In this document: in pieces, positions 15,169 to 22,087 of the stretch
Position numbering within the stretch: position 1 is the first letter of the stretch
Layout of the letters: each line of letters starts with the position of its first letter
Source of the DNA: UBA3792 sp964426415
Lineage (GTDB): Bacteria > Bacillota > Clostridia > Christensenellales > CAG-138
DNA length: 22,107 nt
Assembly (NCBI GenBank): GCA_964426415.1
Contig: CAYRQM010000031.1
Coordinates: 1 to 22,107, forward strand
Reading direction: 5' to 3'
Notes under the pieces: model-generated
What the model was told of the DNA's origin: nothing
Databases searched by the model: none
What the model saw: only the letters and a program-made list of their open reading frames with translations
Made by a program: the position numbers and the translations under genes

Positions 15169-15821
15169 ACGTCCTGCACCTCGCTTTCGGAAACGGTGTG
15201 GACGATGGTGTTGACGTCGATCACGCAGTCGAACAGCGGCGCAAGCCGATCGTCATGGGTGACGGCGACCAGCGTCTTGCCCGCCGCGATGCGGATCATT
15301 TCCTCGATGACGCCCTTGCCGATGGCATAGTTGAGGTTGCCCGTCGGCTCGTCCGCCAAGATGATTTCGGGATATTTGACAAACGCCCGCGCCACCGCGA
15401 CGCGCTGCTTTTCGCCACCCGACAGGCGACGGACTTTTTTCTTTTTCTTGTCCAAAATACCCAAGCTCGCAAGCACCTCGTCCATGCCGGACGTGTCGAC
15501 GCGCTCCAGCTTGAGGATGTTGATGTTATCCTCGACGGTCATGTCCTCGATCAGCTTGAAATCTTGGAAGATGTAGCCGATTTCACGGATGCGAAACGCG
15601 TCCTTTTGCTTTTGGCTCGCGCTTGCCATGTCCTTGCCGTCAAAAAGGATTTGCCCGCAGGTCGGCGTAATGACGCCCGCCAGCATGTTCAAAAGGGTGG
15701 ATTTGCCGCAGCCCGACGCGCCCAAAAGGACGTACGTCTTGCCCGTTTCAAAGGTCAGATCGTCGTAGCGCAGATGGGTATATGCATCGAATTTCTTTTC
15801 GAGACCGATTGTTTGTATCAT
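15165..15821 (-). CDS. ABC transporter ATPase (MacB/LolD type)
   Basis: This 218-residue ATPase has Walker A GASGCGKST (34-42), Q-loop 'YIFQDFKLIEDMTVEDNI', signature LSGGE (133-137), Walker B 'IILADEPTGNLN' with catalytic Glu158, and a switch His in 'VTHD'. The sequence 'EPTGNLN' is typical of the MacB/LolD/FtsE family, which agrees with the permease beside it. The ATG at 15821 is preferred: GAAAGGA lies 8 nt upstream. A GTG three bases earlier (15824) is possible. A Lys-rich loop (KKKKK at 125-129) precedes the signature. Confidence 0.93.
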   Translation of the reverse strand: MIQTIGLEKKFDAYTHLRYDDLTFETGKTYVLLGASGCGKSTLLNMLAGVITPTCGQILFDGKDMASASQKQKDAFRIREIGYIFQDFKLIEDMTVEDNINILKLERVDTSGMDEVLASLGILDKKKKKVRRLSGGEKQRVAVARAFVKYPEIILADEPTGNLNYAIGKGVIEEMIRIAAGKTLVAVTHDDRLAPLFDCVIDVNTIVHTVSESEVQDV

Positions 15822-15863
15822 CACTGTATTCCTTTCTATTGTTCTTTTTGGAGCAAAGAAAGG

Positions 15864-16142
15864 TCAGCAGAGCAGGAGAACTTTGTTGGAGATGGGGGTG
15901 TCGGTGCGCCGCCCGTTGTGGGGACGGTGCAAAGAACGGGACGCAAGGCACAGGCACGCAAGCAGGGCGCACAGCAAAAGCAGCGCCGCGCCCAAGGCGA
16001 GCAGCTCGCGGATGTGGGCTTGGCAAATGGGGCAGTCGAGCCCGCTGCAATGGTGCCCGTCGTGCACGGTGAGCATATGCCCTGCCGCCACGCAAAGCAG
16101 CACAAGGCACAGCAGCAGAATCGCGCAGCGCATCCGTTTCAA
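15864..16142 (-). CDS. Small His/Cys-rich membrane protein
   Basis: This 92-residue protein has two hydrophobic segments (about 7-20 and 45-68). Between them is a metal-binding-like segment, HDGHHCSGLDCPICQAH (27-43), with four His and three Cys. The segment lies between the two membrane helices and should face outward if the first helix enters from inside. Small proteins with a similar '[H/D]C-x-[G/E]-x-D-C-P-I-C' stretch occur in clostridia, often unannotated. It heads the operon with the ATPase, permease and lipoprotein, 42 nt before the ATPase. The start is TTG at 16142, since AAAGGGGG is about 7 nt upstream; ATG at 16133 is the alternative. It may bind metal or sense it for the transporter (inference). 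Confidence 0.75.
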   Translation of the reverse strand: MKRMRCAILLLCLVLLCVAAGHMLTVHDGHHCSGLDCPICQAHIRELLALGAALLLLCALLACLCLASRSLHRPHNGRRTDTPISNKVLLLC

Positions 16143-16174
16143 AGCCCAAACCCCCTTTTACCATTTATTCTATT

Positions 16175-16202
16175 ATTATATGCACAATCGTCGCTTTGTC
16201 AA
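16175..16202 (-). promoter_or_regulatory. Strong promoter of the metal ABC operon
   Basis: On the minus strand: consensus TTGACA (16197-16202), 16-nt spacer, consensus TATAAT (16175-16180). The predicted start is near 16168 and the leader about 26 nt, with AAAGGGGG before the TTG. A promoter this strong suggests control by a repressor, but no obvious Zur or Fur palindrome is visible over it. Confidence 0.85.
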
Positions 16203-16235
16203 GAGCCGCTGCCCAAAGGGCGCGTGCCGCCGTGC

Positions 16236-16266
16236 AAAAACGGACGCCCGCCATGCGAACGTCCGT
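16236..16266 (-). terminator. Terminator of the NlpC/P60 gene
   Basis: ACGGACG and CGTCCGT form a stem (16240-16246 with 16260-16266). On the minus strand the stem runs into a T-run (16236-16240). It follows the NlpC/P60 stop codon and precedes the promoter of the next operon. Confidence 0.8.
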
Positions 16267-16285
16267 CGATTTTGATTGTGCTGCA

Positions 16286-17980
16286 TCAATCCCAGATGCG
16301 ATATGCCATCAGGAAATGGCTCTTCCAATAGTTGCCGGTCAGCACCGTTTTGGTGATGCGGACTTGTCCTGCGCCGGAGGAGGCGTCGATCATTTGCCCG
16401 TCGCCCAAGTAGATGCCCACATGACCCGTTGCCATGCTGCTGCCCTTAAACACCAGCACGTCGCCGCGCTTGAGGCTGCTCATGGACGTGATGCGCTTGT
16501 ACTTGGAGCAGGTGCGCCACGCGATGCTGGTGAGATAACCCTGCTTGACGCCCGCTTGGTTCAAGCACCAATATACGAAGCCGGAGCAGTCGAAGCTGTT
16601 GGAGCCCTTCGCGCCGCGCACGTATTTGCATCCGATCTTGCCCTTGGCGATGCTGATGAACTTCTCGACGCCGCTGGATGTGGTGGTACCGCCGCTGCCG
16701 CCGCTGCCGCCGCTGCCGCCGTCGTCGTCCTTATCGTTGTTCGTCGTGGTCTGCGCCTTGACTGCCGAGCTGCTGCCAAGCTTAGCCAGCGTCTTGGAGC
16801 CCACCGCGCCGTCTTGGGTGAGGCTGTTGCGCTTTTGGAACGTCTTGACGGCGGTTTCGGTGACTTCGCCAAAGTAGCCCGTCACCTGAGAGCTTTTGAG
16901 ATACCCCAGCCCGTACAGGAGCTTCTGCATGCTCTTGATGGTGCTGCCGCTCATGCCAAGGCGCAGCGCGTATTTCACCGCGTCGGCGGAGTTGATTTGT
17001 TCCATGGTGGCGGGGCCGAGGCAGCCGTCACGCACCAACCCGTTGGCGTCTTGGAAATTCTTGATCGCCGTCACGGTGGAGCCGTCCATCTTGCCCTTGG
17101 CTTCGTAATCGTCGTCCAAATAGCCCAGCTTGATGAGGCGCGTTTGGTACGCCACGATGGTGCTGTCGGTGTCGCCGTATTTGTAGTAGTTGCCGACGAC
17201 GTCGCTGCTGTACAGCTGATTTTGCGTCTTCTCACCCACCTTGCCGTCGGGCTCCAAGCTGTTCGCCGTTTGGAACGCAACCACGGCGGCGGACGTCTTT
17301 TCACCGAAGGTGCCGGTGCGGCTGCTCTTGTCCAGATAGCCAAGCTCGTACAAACGATCTTGGACTTCCTGCACGTCGTCGCCCTCGTCGCCCAGCTGCA
17401 TGACGTATTCCTTTGCGGAGCCGCCCGTCAGCAAAGCGTAAACCGCTTCCCCGATGATGCCGTCCTGCTTGAGCCCGTTGTGGAGCTGAAAGCGCAGCAG
17501 CGCGTCACGCGTGTTGCTGCCAAAGTATTCCGTGGGCTCGTCGGAGTCCATGTACCCAAGGTGCATCAACGTTTCCTGCACGCCCGCAATGATCTCGTCG
17601 GTGTCGCCCTTTTGGTAGGTTTTGCCGCCCAGCAGCGAAGTGGCAGGCGAAGCGCTTTCGGAAGGCGGCGTGCTGATGACGATGGGATTGCCCGCTTCAT
17701 CCGTCGCAACCGCGCCGTCCGTCGCGTTGGGCGAAGCGGCGGGATCGAAGGTGGGCGGCACTGCCGAATCGGCAGGCGCGTTGGTTGCCACCACCGAGGA
17801 TGCGGAGAACGGATCCCATTGGTAGAGATCGCTGTCGTCGCCCGCAATCAGCGGCGCGTCCGCCGTCGTCTCCTTGGCGCCGTTGCTGCACGCGCCAAAC
17901 AGGAACAAGCATGCCAGCCCAAAGAGCAGGCAGCGCCGAACCATTGTTGTGCGCGATAATAGATTTTTTTGTTGATTCAT
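16286..17980 (-). CDS. Lipoprotein cell-wall hydrolase: four peptidoglycan-binding repeats and NlpC/P60 domain
   Basis: This 564-residue protein has a lipoprotein signal (FGAC, lipidated Cys31) and a disordered Ala/Ser/Pro/Asp-rich segment (32-120). Four PG_binding_1 repeats follow (about 125-185, 197-257, 269-330, 341-401), each with 'LGY' and 'FQ..N.L..DG..G'. A Gly/Ser linker (421-431) leads to the NlpC/P60 peptidase (about 435-564) with catalytic Cys465 (DCSGF) and His520 (GHVGIY). The third catalytic position is Asp532 (MIDASS), often His in the family. It should cleave peptide stems of peptidoglycan outside the membrane. The ATG at 17980 is chosen for its 8-nt spacing from GAGG; another ATG at 17986 is too close. 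It follows the WYL gene after 74 bp. Confidence 0.93.
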   Translation of the reverse strand: MNQQKNLLSRTTMVRRCLLFGLACLFLFGACSNGAKETTADAPLIAGDDSDLYQWDPFSASSVVATNAPADSAVPPTFDPAASPNATDGAVATDEAGNPIVISTPPSESASPATSLLGGKTYQKGDTDEIIAGVQETLMHLGYMDSDEPTEYFGSNTRDALLRFQLHNGLKQDGIIGEAVYALLTGGSAKEYVMQLGDEGDDVQEVQDRLYELGYLDKSSRTGTFGEKTSAAVVAFQTANSLEPDGKVGEKTQNQLYSSDVVGNYYKYGDTDSTIVAYQTRLIKLGYLDDDYEAKGKMDGSTVTAIKNFQDANGLVRDGCLGPATMEQINSADAVKYALRLGMSGSTIKSMQKLLYGLGYLKSSQVTGYFGEVTETAVKTFQKRNSLTQDGAVGSKTLAKLGSSSAVKAQTTTNNDKDDDGGSGGSGGSGGTTTSSGVEKFISIAKGKIGCKYVRGAKGSNSFDCSGFVYWCLNQAGVKQGYLTSIAWRTCSKYKRITSMSSLKRGDVLVFKGSSMATGHVGIYLGDGQMIDASSGAGQVRITKTVLTGNYWKSHFLMAYRIWD

Positions 17981-18054
17981 AGGCATTACCTCATGGGTAT
18001 CGTAGCAAAAAAATGTAACCGAATTTTGTACGAAACCAAAACAAAGTTTGTTTC

Positions 18055-19032
18055 CTACGCTTGCGGGTAGGTGGCAAGCGCCGAAGAAAGGTCTTCCCGC
18101 AGCTGCTTTTGCCGCCACGCAGGCGCCAGCAGAGTGGCATGACGCAGGTTCAAAAGGAGGAACCGCCGCACCGCCGTCCATGGGGCGTCCACCGATGCGC
18201 GAATGGTATCGCCCTCGGGCGTCAGCGTAACCGCCGCGCCGAACGCGTCGAACAGCTCGCCCGCCAAATGCCGCGAACACAGCAGCGTGTGCGTCTCCGC
18301 CTCGGGGCTGTGAAACACCGTCCGCGCCACATAGGCAGCCACGTCCAGCCCGTTTTCGCATTCGGACAGCTCGGATTGCGGCCTTGCCGCGACGTCGGTG
18401 CAGACGAGTTCGTCACACAGATCGCAGCGATAGTGCAAAAGCCTGCCATAGCCCGACATGGCGACGATGACGTTGTACCGCCCTTCCGCCAAAAACAGCG
18501 CGTAAGGCGAAACCACGAACGGTGTGGGACGCTGCGGCGCCATGGAGCCGTCGGGCTGTACGACGTTGTAAAGAAACGAAACCTGCACGCCGCGGCGGAT
18601 GGCGTCCTTCAGCACGGAGATGGTGTGCAGCAGCGCTTCGGTCAGCACAAGCGGCGTCTCGTTGGCGGCGTAGATGGGGACGTCGTCCTGCAGCTGCTCG
18701 ATTTTGACCTTTGCCGTCAGGGATGCGGGTGCGCGCAAAAAGGCGTCCAGCGTGACGGGATCGTGCGCCGACGTCGCCTGCAAACGCGGGTCGACCACCG
18801 CCGTCAAAAAGTACCCTCTGCCGTTTTCTTGGTAGGTGGAAAGGGGAAAGCCCATCTCCGCCAGCAGGAGCAGGTTGCGGCCGACCGACTTGCGTTCCGC
18901 CACCATGCCGTAATCGGCTTCTAAATGCTCGATGATTTGCCGCGTGGAAAGCGGCGCGTCCTTGTGCGCGTGCTGCTCGAGCACCCGCAGGATGCACAGC
19001 GACAACGCTTTTTTGCCCATCGTTTCCGTCAT
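18055..19032 (-). CDS. WYL-domain transcriptional regulator
   Basis: This 325-residue protein begins with a winged helix-turn-helix (about 1-65: 'STRQIIEHLEADYGMVAERKSVGRNLLLLAEMG'), the usual DNA-binding part of WYL/DeoR-like regulators. The WYL domain follows (about 120-225), with 'VSFLYN', 'VSPYALFLAEGRYNVIVAM' and 'HYRCD' in the right order; the Trp-Tyr-Leu signature itself has drifted to Arg-Tyr-Asn. WYL domains bind nucleic acid or small ligands and regulate defence, DNA-damage and stress genes. A C-terminal WCX-like region (about 240-325) completes the protein. It starts 14 nt after the mreB stop with Shine-Dalgarno GGGGGAGAGGG, so it is in the mreB operon; control of envelope genes is inference. 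Confidence 0.88.
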   Translation of the reverse strand: MTETMGKKALSLCILRVLEQHAHKDAPLSTRQIIEHLEADYGMVAERKSVGRNLLLLAEMGFPLSTYQENGRGYFLTAVVDPRLQATSAHDPVTLDAFLRAPASLTAKVKIEQLQDDVPIYAANETPLVLTEALLHTISVLKDAIRRGVQVSFLYNVVQPDGSMAPQRPTPFVVSPYALFLAEGRYNVIVAMSGYGRLLHYRCDLCDELVCTDVAARPQSELSECENGLDVAAYVARTVFHSPEAETHTLLCSRHLAGELFDAFGAAVTLTPEGDTIRASVDAPWTAVRRFLLLNLRHATLLAPAWRQKQLREDLSSALATYPQA

Positions 19033-19046
19033 AGCCCTCTCCCCCG

Positions 19047-20084
19047 CTATTCTTCGTAGTAGTCGCCGCGACGGTAATCGTACAAGACGCCCTCGTACCG
19101 TTTCGGCTCCTCCAAGACCTTGCCGCAGCCAATGGCGACGCAGGCGACGGGATCCTCCGCCACATAGCACGGAATCCCCATCTGTTCGGAAATGTATTGA
19201 TCCAGCCCGTAAAGCTGTGCGCCGCCGCCCGTCAGACAAATGCCGCGGGTGGCGATGTCGCCCGACAGCTCAGGCGGCGTCAATTCCAGTACGTCCTTTA
19301 ACGATTCGGTGATGCTGCGCAGCGGCTCGGCAAGCGCATAGGTCAATTCGTTGGAGCCGATGGAAAGCTGTACGGGCAGCCCACCGCCCAAGGAACGCCC
19401 GCGCACGTCCATCATCAGCTCGTCCTTGCGCGGATATGCCGATGCGAATTGGATTTTCAGCTCCTCCGCCGCGCGAATGCCGATGACAACGCCGTGCTGC
19501 CGCTTGAGATAGCGCACGATGTCGGCGTCAAACCGATCGCCTCCGATGCGCAGCGAATCGTGCCGCACCGCCTTGCCCATGGACGTGATGACCATATCGC
19601 AGGTGCCTGCGCCGATGTCCAGCACCATATTGCCCTTCGCCGCCAAAATGTCGATGCCCGCACCGATGGCGGCAGCGACCGGCTCTTCCAGCAGGAAGGT
19701 GTACCGCGCACCCGCGCCCTCGGTCGTCTCGATGACGGCACGCTTTTCGACCTCCGTCGCCATCGACGGAACCGCCACCACCGCACGCGGCTTAAAGAAG
19801 ATGCGGCTGCCCACGATGCGATTGAAGAACAGCGTCAGCATCCGTTCCGTCGCGTCGAAATTGGAGATCACGCCGTCCTGCATGGGCCGCACAAGGATGA
19901 GATTGTCGGGCGCACGCCCCACCATCTCCTTCGCTTCGGCGCCGATTGCCACCAGCTTGCCCGTGCCGCGCTCGACCGCCGCAATGCAGGGCTCCCGCAG
20001 GACAATCCCCTTTCCGCGCACATAAGCAAGAATGTTGCTCGTGCCCAAATCCAACCCGATATCGGATGAATGAAACAGACCCAT
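19047..20084 (-). CDS. mreB: Rod-shape actin-like protein MreB/Mbl
   Basis: This 345-residue protein belongs to the MreB/Mbl family of actin-like filament proteins that guide lateral wall synthesis from the inner face of the membrane. It has phosphate-1 'IGLDLGTSN', 'RPMQDGVISNFDATERML', 'VAVPSMATEVEKRAVIETTEGAGA', 'LLEEPVAAAIGAG', phosphate-2 'LDIGAGTCDMVI', and adenosine motif 'LTGGGAQL'. The length is normal. It is not followed by mreC or mreD but by a WYL regulator, so it may be a second paralogue (Mbl/MreBH-like) rather than the main mreB; this cannot be settled from the window. The start ATG follows AAAGGGAG. Some blocks differ from canonical MreB (GAGTCD for GGGTTE). Confidence 0.92.
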   Translation of the reverse strand: MGLFHSSDIGLDLGTSNILAYVRGKGIVLREPCIAAVERGTGKLVAIGAEAKEMVGRAPDNLILVRPMQDGVISNFDATERMLTLFFNRIVGSRIFFKPRAVVAVPSMATEVEKRAVIETTEGAGARYTFLLEEPVAAAIGAGIDILAAKGNMVLDIGAGTCDMVITSMGKAVRHDSLRIGGDRFDADIVRYLKRQHGVVIGIRAAEELKIQFASAYPRKDELMMDVRGRSLGGGLPVQLSIGSNELTYALAEPLRSITESLKDVLELTPPELSGDIATRGICLTGGGAQLYGLDQYISEQMGIPCYVAEDPVACVAIGCGKVLEEPKRYEGVLYDYRRGDYYEE

Positions 20085-20156
20085 AGGCTCCCTTTCTTGG
20101 CGTAGCCACCTCTGCCGCATCCGACGCTTTGCCGCAGAGCGTATACTTGTACCATA

Positions 20157-20165
20157 ATTGTACCA
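20157..20165 (-). promoter_or_regulatory. Extended -10 promoter of mreB
   Basis: TGGTACAAT on the minus strand is a TGn-extended -10; there is no good -35. A second TGGTACAAG follows nearby. The predicted start is near 20150, giving a leader of about 66 nt. The region also holds the divergent engB promoter. Confidence 0.5.
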
Positions 20166-20207
20166 TGTCCCTCGCCACGCGCCGTGAAGGATTTGTAAAC
20201 GAAGATG

Positions 20208-20236
20208 TTGCGAAATGTGAATTTTCCCTGTATACT
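20208..20236 (+). promoter_or_regulatory. Promoter of engB, predicted leaderless
   Basis: TTGCGA (20208-20213), 17-nt spacer, TATACT (20231-20236). Counting seven nucleotides on puts the start at 20243, the A of the engB ATG. No Shine-Dalgarno sequence precedes it. Confidence 0.75.
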
Positions 20237-20242
20237 GTGCGT

Positions 20243-20863
20243 ATGGAACAAAACTTTCAAATTAAACAGGCGACCTTTGTCACCAGCGCCGGGCTGTCCG
20301 CCGCGTACCCCGACCGTCTTCCCTGCGAAATCGCGGTGGTGGGCAAGAGCAACGTGGGCAAATCGAGCCTCATCAACAGTCTGTGCCGCAACCACAAGCT
20401 GGCGCGCATCAGTCAGCAGCCGGGCAAGACGCGGCTCATCAATTTCTTCCTCATCAACCACGCCTTCTACTTGGTGGATTTGCCGGGATACGGGTTTGCA
20501 AAGGCGTCCAAGACGGAGCAGCAGACGTGGGGCGCGCTGATGGAAGCATACCTTGGCAGCGGCCGCGTGGATCATCTGTTTTTGCTGTTGGACATTCGCC
20601 ACGCGCCAACCGCGGACGACGTGCAGATGTTCCGCTATCTGATGTACTACGGGATTCCCTACACGCTGATCGCCACGAAAGCCGACAAGCTCACCCGCGG
20701 ACAGCGCAAAATCCAGGCCAACGCCAACGCCAAGCTGTTGGGCGCGCCGCCGTACGCGATTCCGTATTCCGCCGAGACGGGCGACGGGCAGGCGGAGCTG
20801 CTTTTGCGGATTGGGCAAATCTGGGCAGACCATACCGCCGAAAAAGATTCTGCGAACGACTAA
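20243..20863 (+). CDS. engB: Ribosome-biogenesis GTPase EngB (YsxC/YihA)
   Basis: This 206-residue GTPase matches the EngB family in length and motifs: G1 'GKSNVGKSS' (34-42), G2 Thr in 'PGKTR' (60-64), G3 'DLPGYG' (79-84), G4 'TKAD' (145-148), G5 'SAETG' (176-180). EngB is required for late assembly of the large ribosomal subunit. The ATG at 20243 gives the usual N terminus and coincides with the predicted transcription start. The further in-frame ATG at 20129 lies upstream of the -10 box and is excluded. It is first in a plus-strand run with the zinc and phosphoesterase genes, which have their own promoter as well. Confidence 0.97.
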   Translation: MEQNFQIKQATFVTSAGLSAAYPDRLPCEIAVVGKSNVGKSSLINSLCRNHKLARISQQPGKTRLINFFLINHAFYLVDLPGYGFAKASKTEQQTWGALMEAYLGSGRVDHLFLLLDIRHAPTADDVQMFRYLMYYGIPYTLIATKADKLTRGQRKIQANANAKLLGAPPYAIPYSAETGDGQAELLLRIGQIWADHTAEKDSAND

Positions 20864-20870
20864 AAAGGGC

Positions 20871-20899
20871 TTGACAGAATGACTTGTTCTCTGCATACT
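20871..20899 (+). promoter_or_regulatory. SigA-type promoter of the zinc-protein/phosphoesterase pair
   Basis: Consensus TTGACA (20871-20876), 17-nt spacer and CATACT (20894-20899). The predicted start is near 20906; the leader carries GAGAGGA before the ATG at 20932. It starts just after the engB stop. Confidence 0.85.
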
Positions 20900-20931
20900 A
20901 TGCTTTGAACAAAATGCGAGAGGAATCTGCT

Positions 20932-21219
20932 ATGGCACTGAGAAAATGTCCCATTTGCGAGCTGAACTATCTGCGCGGCAACGAGACCATGTGTCGCGTG
21001 TGCGCCGCAGAGCGCAGTCGGCGCAACGTCGTTGAATCGGAGGAGCCCGTTCTTTGCAGCGAATGCGGCGAAAACCCCGCCGTGCCGGGGCGGGATCTTT
21101 GCGAGGACTGTCTGCGCGAGCAAAAGCGGCAGGCAGATTTGGAGATTCTTGCGGACAAAGTCCGTTCCGACGAAGCGGACGACCCGCTGGAAGAAGATAT
21201 TTCTGACGAAGACGACTGA
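20932..21219 (+). CDS. Small acidic protein with two identical four-cysteine zinc knuckles
   Basis: This 95-residue protein has two zinc-finger-like units. Each has spacing C-x2-C-x11-C-x2-C: Cys 6, 9, 21, 24 and Cys 42, 45, 57, 60. The identical spacing suggests internal duplication. A charged C-terminal tail ends in Asp/Glu (EEDISDEDD). No enzyme motif is present. The ATG at 20932 follows GAGAGGA and a promoter; an earlier in-frame ATG at 20884 overlaps the promoter and is rejected. It is 11 nt from the phosphoesterase gene, so the two are co-expressed. The function is unknown; binding nucleic acid or protein is inference. Confidence 0.85.
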   Translation: MALRKCPICELNYLRGNETMCRVCAAERSRRNVVESEEPVLCSECGENPAVPGRDLCEDCLREQKRQADLEILADKVRSDEADDPLEEDISDEDD

Positions 21220-21230
21220 CAGGAGCCATC

Positions 21231-21923
21231 ATGCCCCATATCTATGCAATCGGAGACCTACACCTGAGCCATGGCGTTTCGGATAAGGCGATGGATGTAT
21301 TCGGCTCACGGTGGCAGGATCACACGCAGCGCTTGTACGAGGCGTGGCAGGATGTGGTGGAGGACGATGCGCTGGTGCTGATTCCCGGCGATGTGAGCTG
21401 GGCGATGTACCTGAAGGACGCGCTGCCCGATTTCGACTTCTTGGCGTCGCTCAAAGGCGAAAAGCTGCTGCTGCGCGGCAATCACGACTACTGGTGGTCA
21501 AGCTACACCCAAGTCAAAAACGCCCTTCCCGCAAGCATCCATGCGCTGCAAAACGACGTCTTCCGCTTTGGGGACGTGGCAATCGCGGGCACGCGGGGAT
21601 GGATTGCGCCGCCGTGTACCGCCTATTCCGAAACCAAAGACCGCAAAATCTTCGAGCGAGAGAAAATTCGCCTCACGCTTTCGATGGACTCGCTGCCCAA
21701 GGACACGCAAAACATCGTCATGCTGCACTATCCGCCGTTTGCGGAAAACGGCGCCGCCACCGAATTTGCGGACATGGTCGAGGCGCGACAGGTGCAAACG
21801 GTGGTGTACGGCCACCTGCACGGCAAAGCGCAGGAACACGCCTTTCTCGGCTTGCACAACGGCGTGCAGTATCGCTTGGTCGCCGCCGACCATCTGCAGT
21901 TTATCCCACAACAGATTTTATGA
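21231..21923 (+). CDS. Calcineurin-like metallophosphoesterase (COG1768-like)
   Basis: This 230-residue protein has the metal-binding motifs of the calcineurin-like superfamily in order: 'GDLHLSHG' (Asp9, His11), 'PGDVSWAM' (Asp54), 'LRGNHDYWW' (Asn-His-Asp, 84-86), 'MLHYPPF' and 'VVYGHLHG'. 'VSWAM' and 'HDYWW' are typical of COG1768, predicted phosphohydrolases of Firmicutes with unknown substrate. It lacks a signal peptide and should be cytoplasmic. Shine-Dalgarno AGGAG precedes the ATG. It is the last gene of its unit and a strong terminator follows directly after the stop. Confidence 0.93.
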   Translation: MPHIYAIGDLHLSHGVSDKAMDVFGSRWQDHTQRLYEAWQDVVEDDALVLIPGDVSWAMYLKDALPDFDFLASLKGEKLLLRGNHDYWWSSYTQVKNALPASIHALQNDVFRFGDVAIAGTRGWIAPPCTAYSETKDRKIFEREKIRLTLSMDSLPKDTQNIVMLHYPPFAENGAATEFADMVEARQVQTVVYGHLHGKAQEHAFLGLHNGVQYRLVAADHLQFIPQQIL

Positions 21924-21949
21924 CGGGTGCGTTTGCACCCGCTTTTCTT
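21924..21949 (+). terminator. Intrinsic terminator after the phosphoesterase gene
   Basis: CGGGTGC and GCACCCG form a perfect 7-bp stem (21924-21930 with 21935-21941) with a GTTT loop, followed by CTTTTCTT. It begins right at the stop codon. Confidence 0.9.
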
Positions 21950-22010
21950 GTATTGTGGGGAACCGCGTGTACACGATTTTCTGGAAAGAAAGCGCTAATA
22001 GCACTCCCCC

Positions 22011-22087
22011 TGTCATCCTGAGGCAAAGCCTTTGGATCTCGCACGCAAGCGGGAGATTCTTCCTTGCTTCGCTGCGTCAGAATGACA
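22011..22087 (+). repeat. Dispersed intergenic inverted-repeat element, copy 2
   Basis: It starts TGTCATCCTGAGG and ends CAGAATGACA, 77 bp. The terminal inverted repeats pair imperfectly and the core acgcaagcgggagattctt is identical to copy 1 at 4-79. Both copies have the same orientation. It lies downstream of the terminator in non-coding sequence that continues to the window end. Confidence 0.8.

Noticed and set aside
13711..15330. Long plus-strand open frame opposite the permease and lipoprotein genes
   Set aside because: It is antisense to well-supported genes, with His/Arg/Gln-rich composition and no recognisable motif or start signal.
16143..16202. Zur or Fur operator over the metal operon promoter
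   Set aside because: I looked for an inverted repeat like the Bacillus Zur box (TCGTAATnATTACGA) and found none convincing. The operator may differ in this lineage.
16196..17959. Long plus-strand open frame opposite the NlpC/P60 gene
   Set aside because: It lacks a Shine-Dalgarno site and promoter, is rich in Ala/Val/His/Arg as expected of antisense frames in GC-rich DNA, and the minus-strand gene has clear domains.
17987..18054. AT-rich palindrome AAACAAACTTTGTTT as terminator of the WYL gene
   Set aside because: The stem is only A-T pairs around GC-poor sequence with almost no loop, and no proper T-run follows. No clear promoter could be assigned in this gap either.
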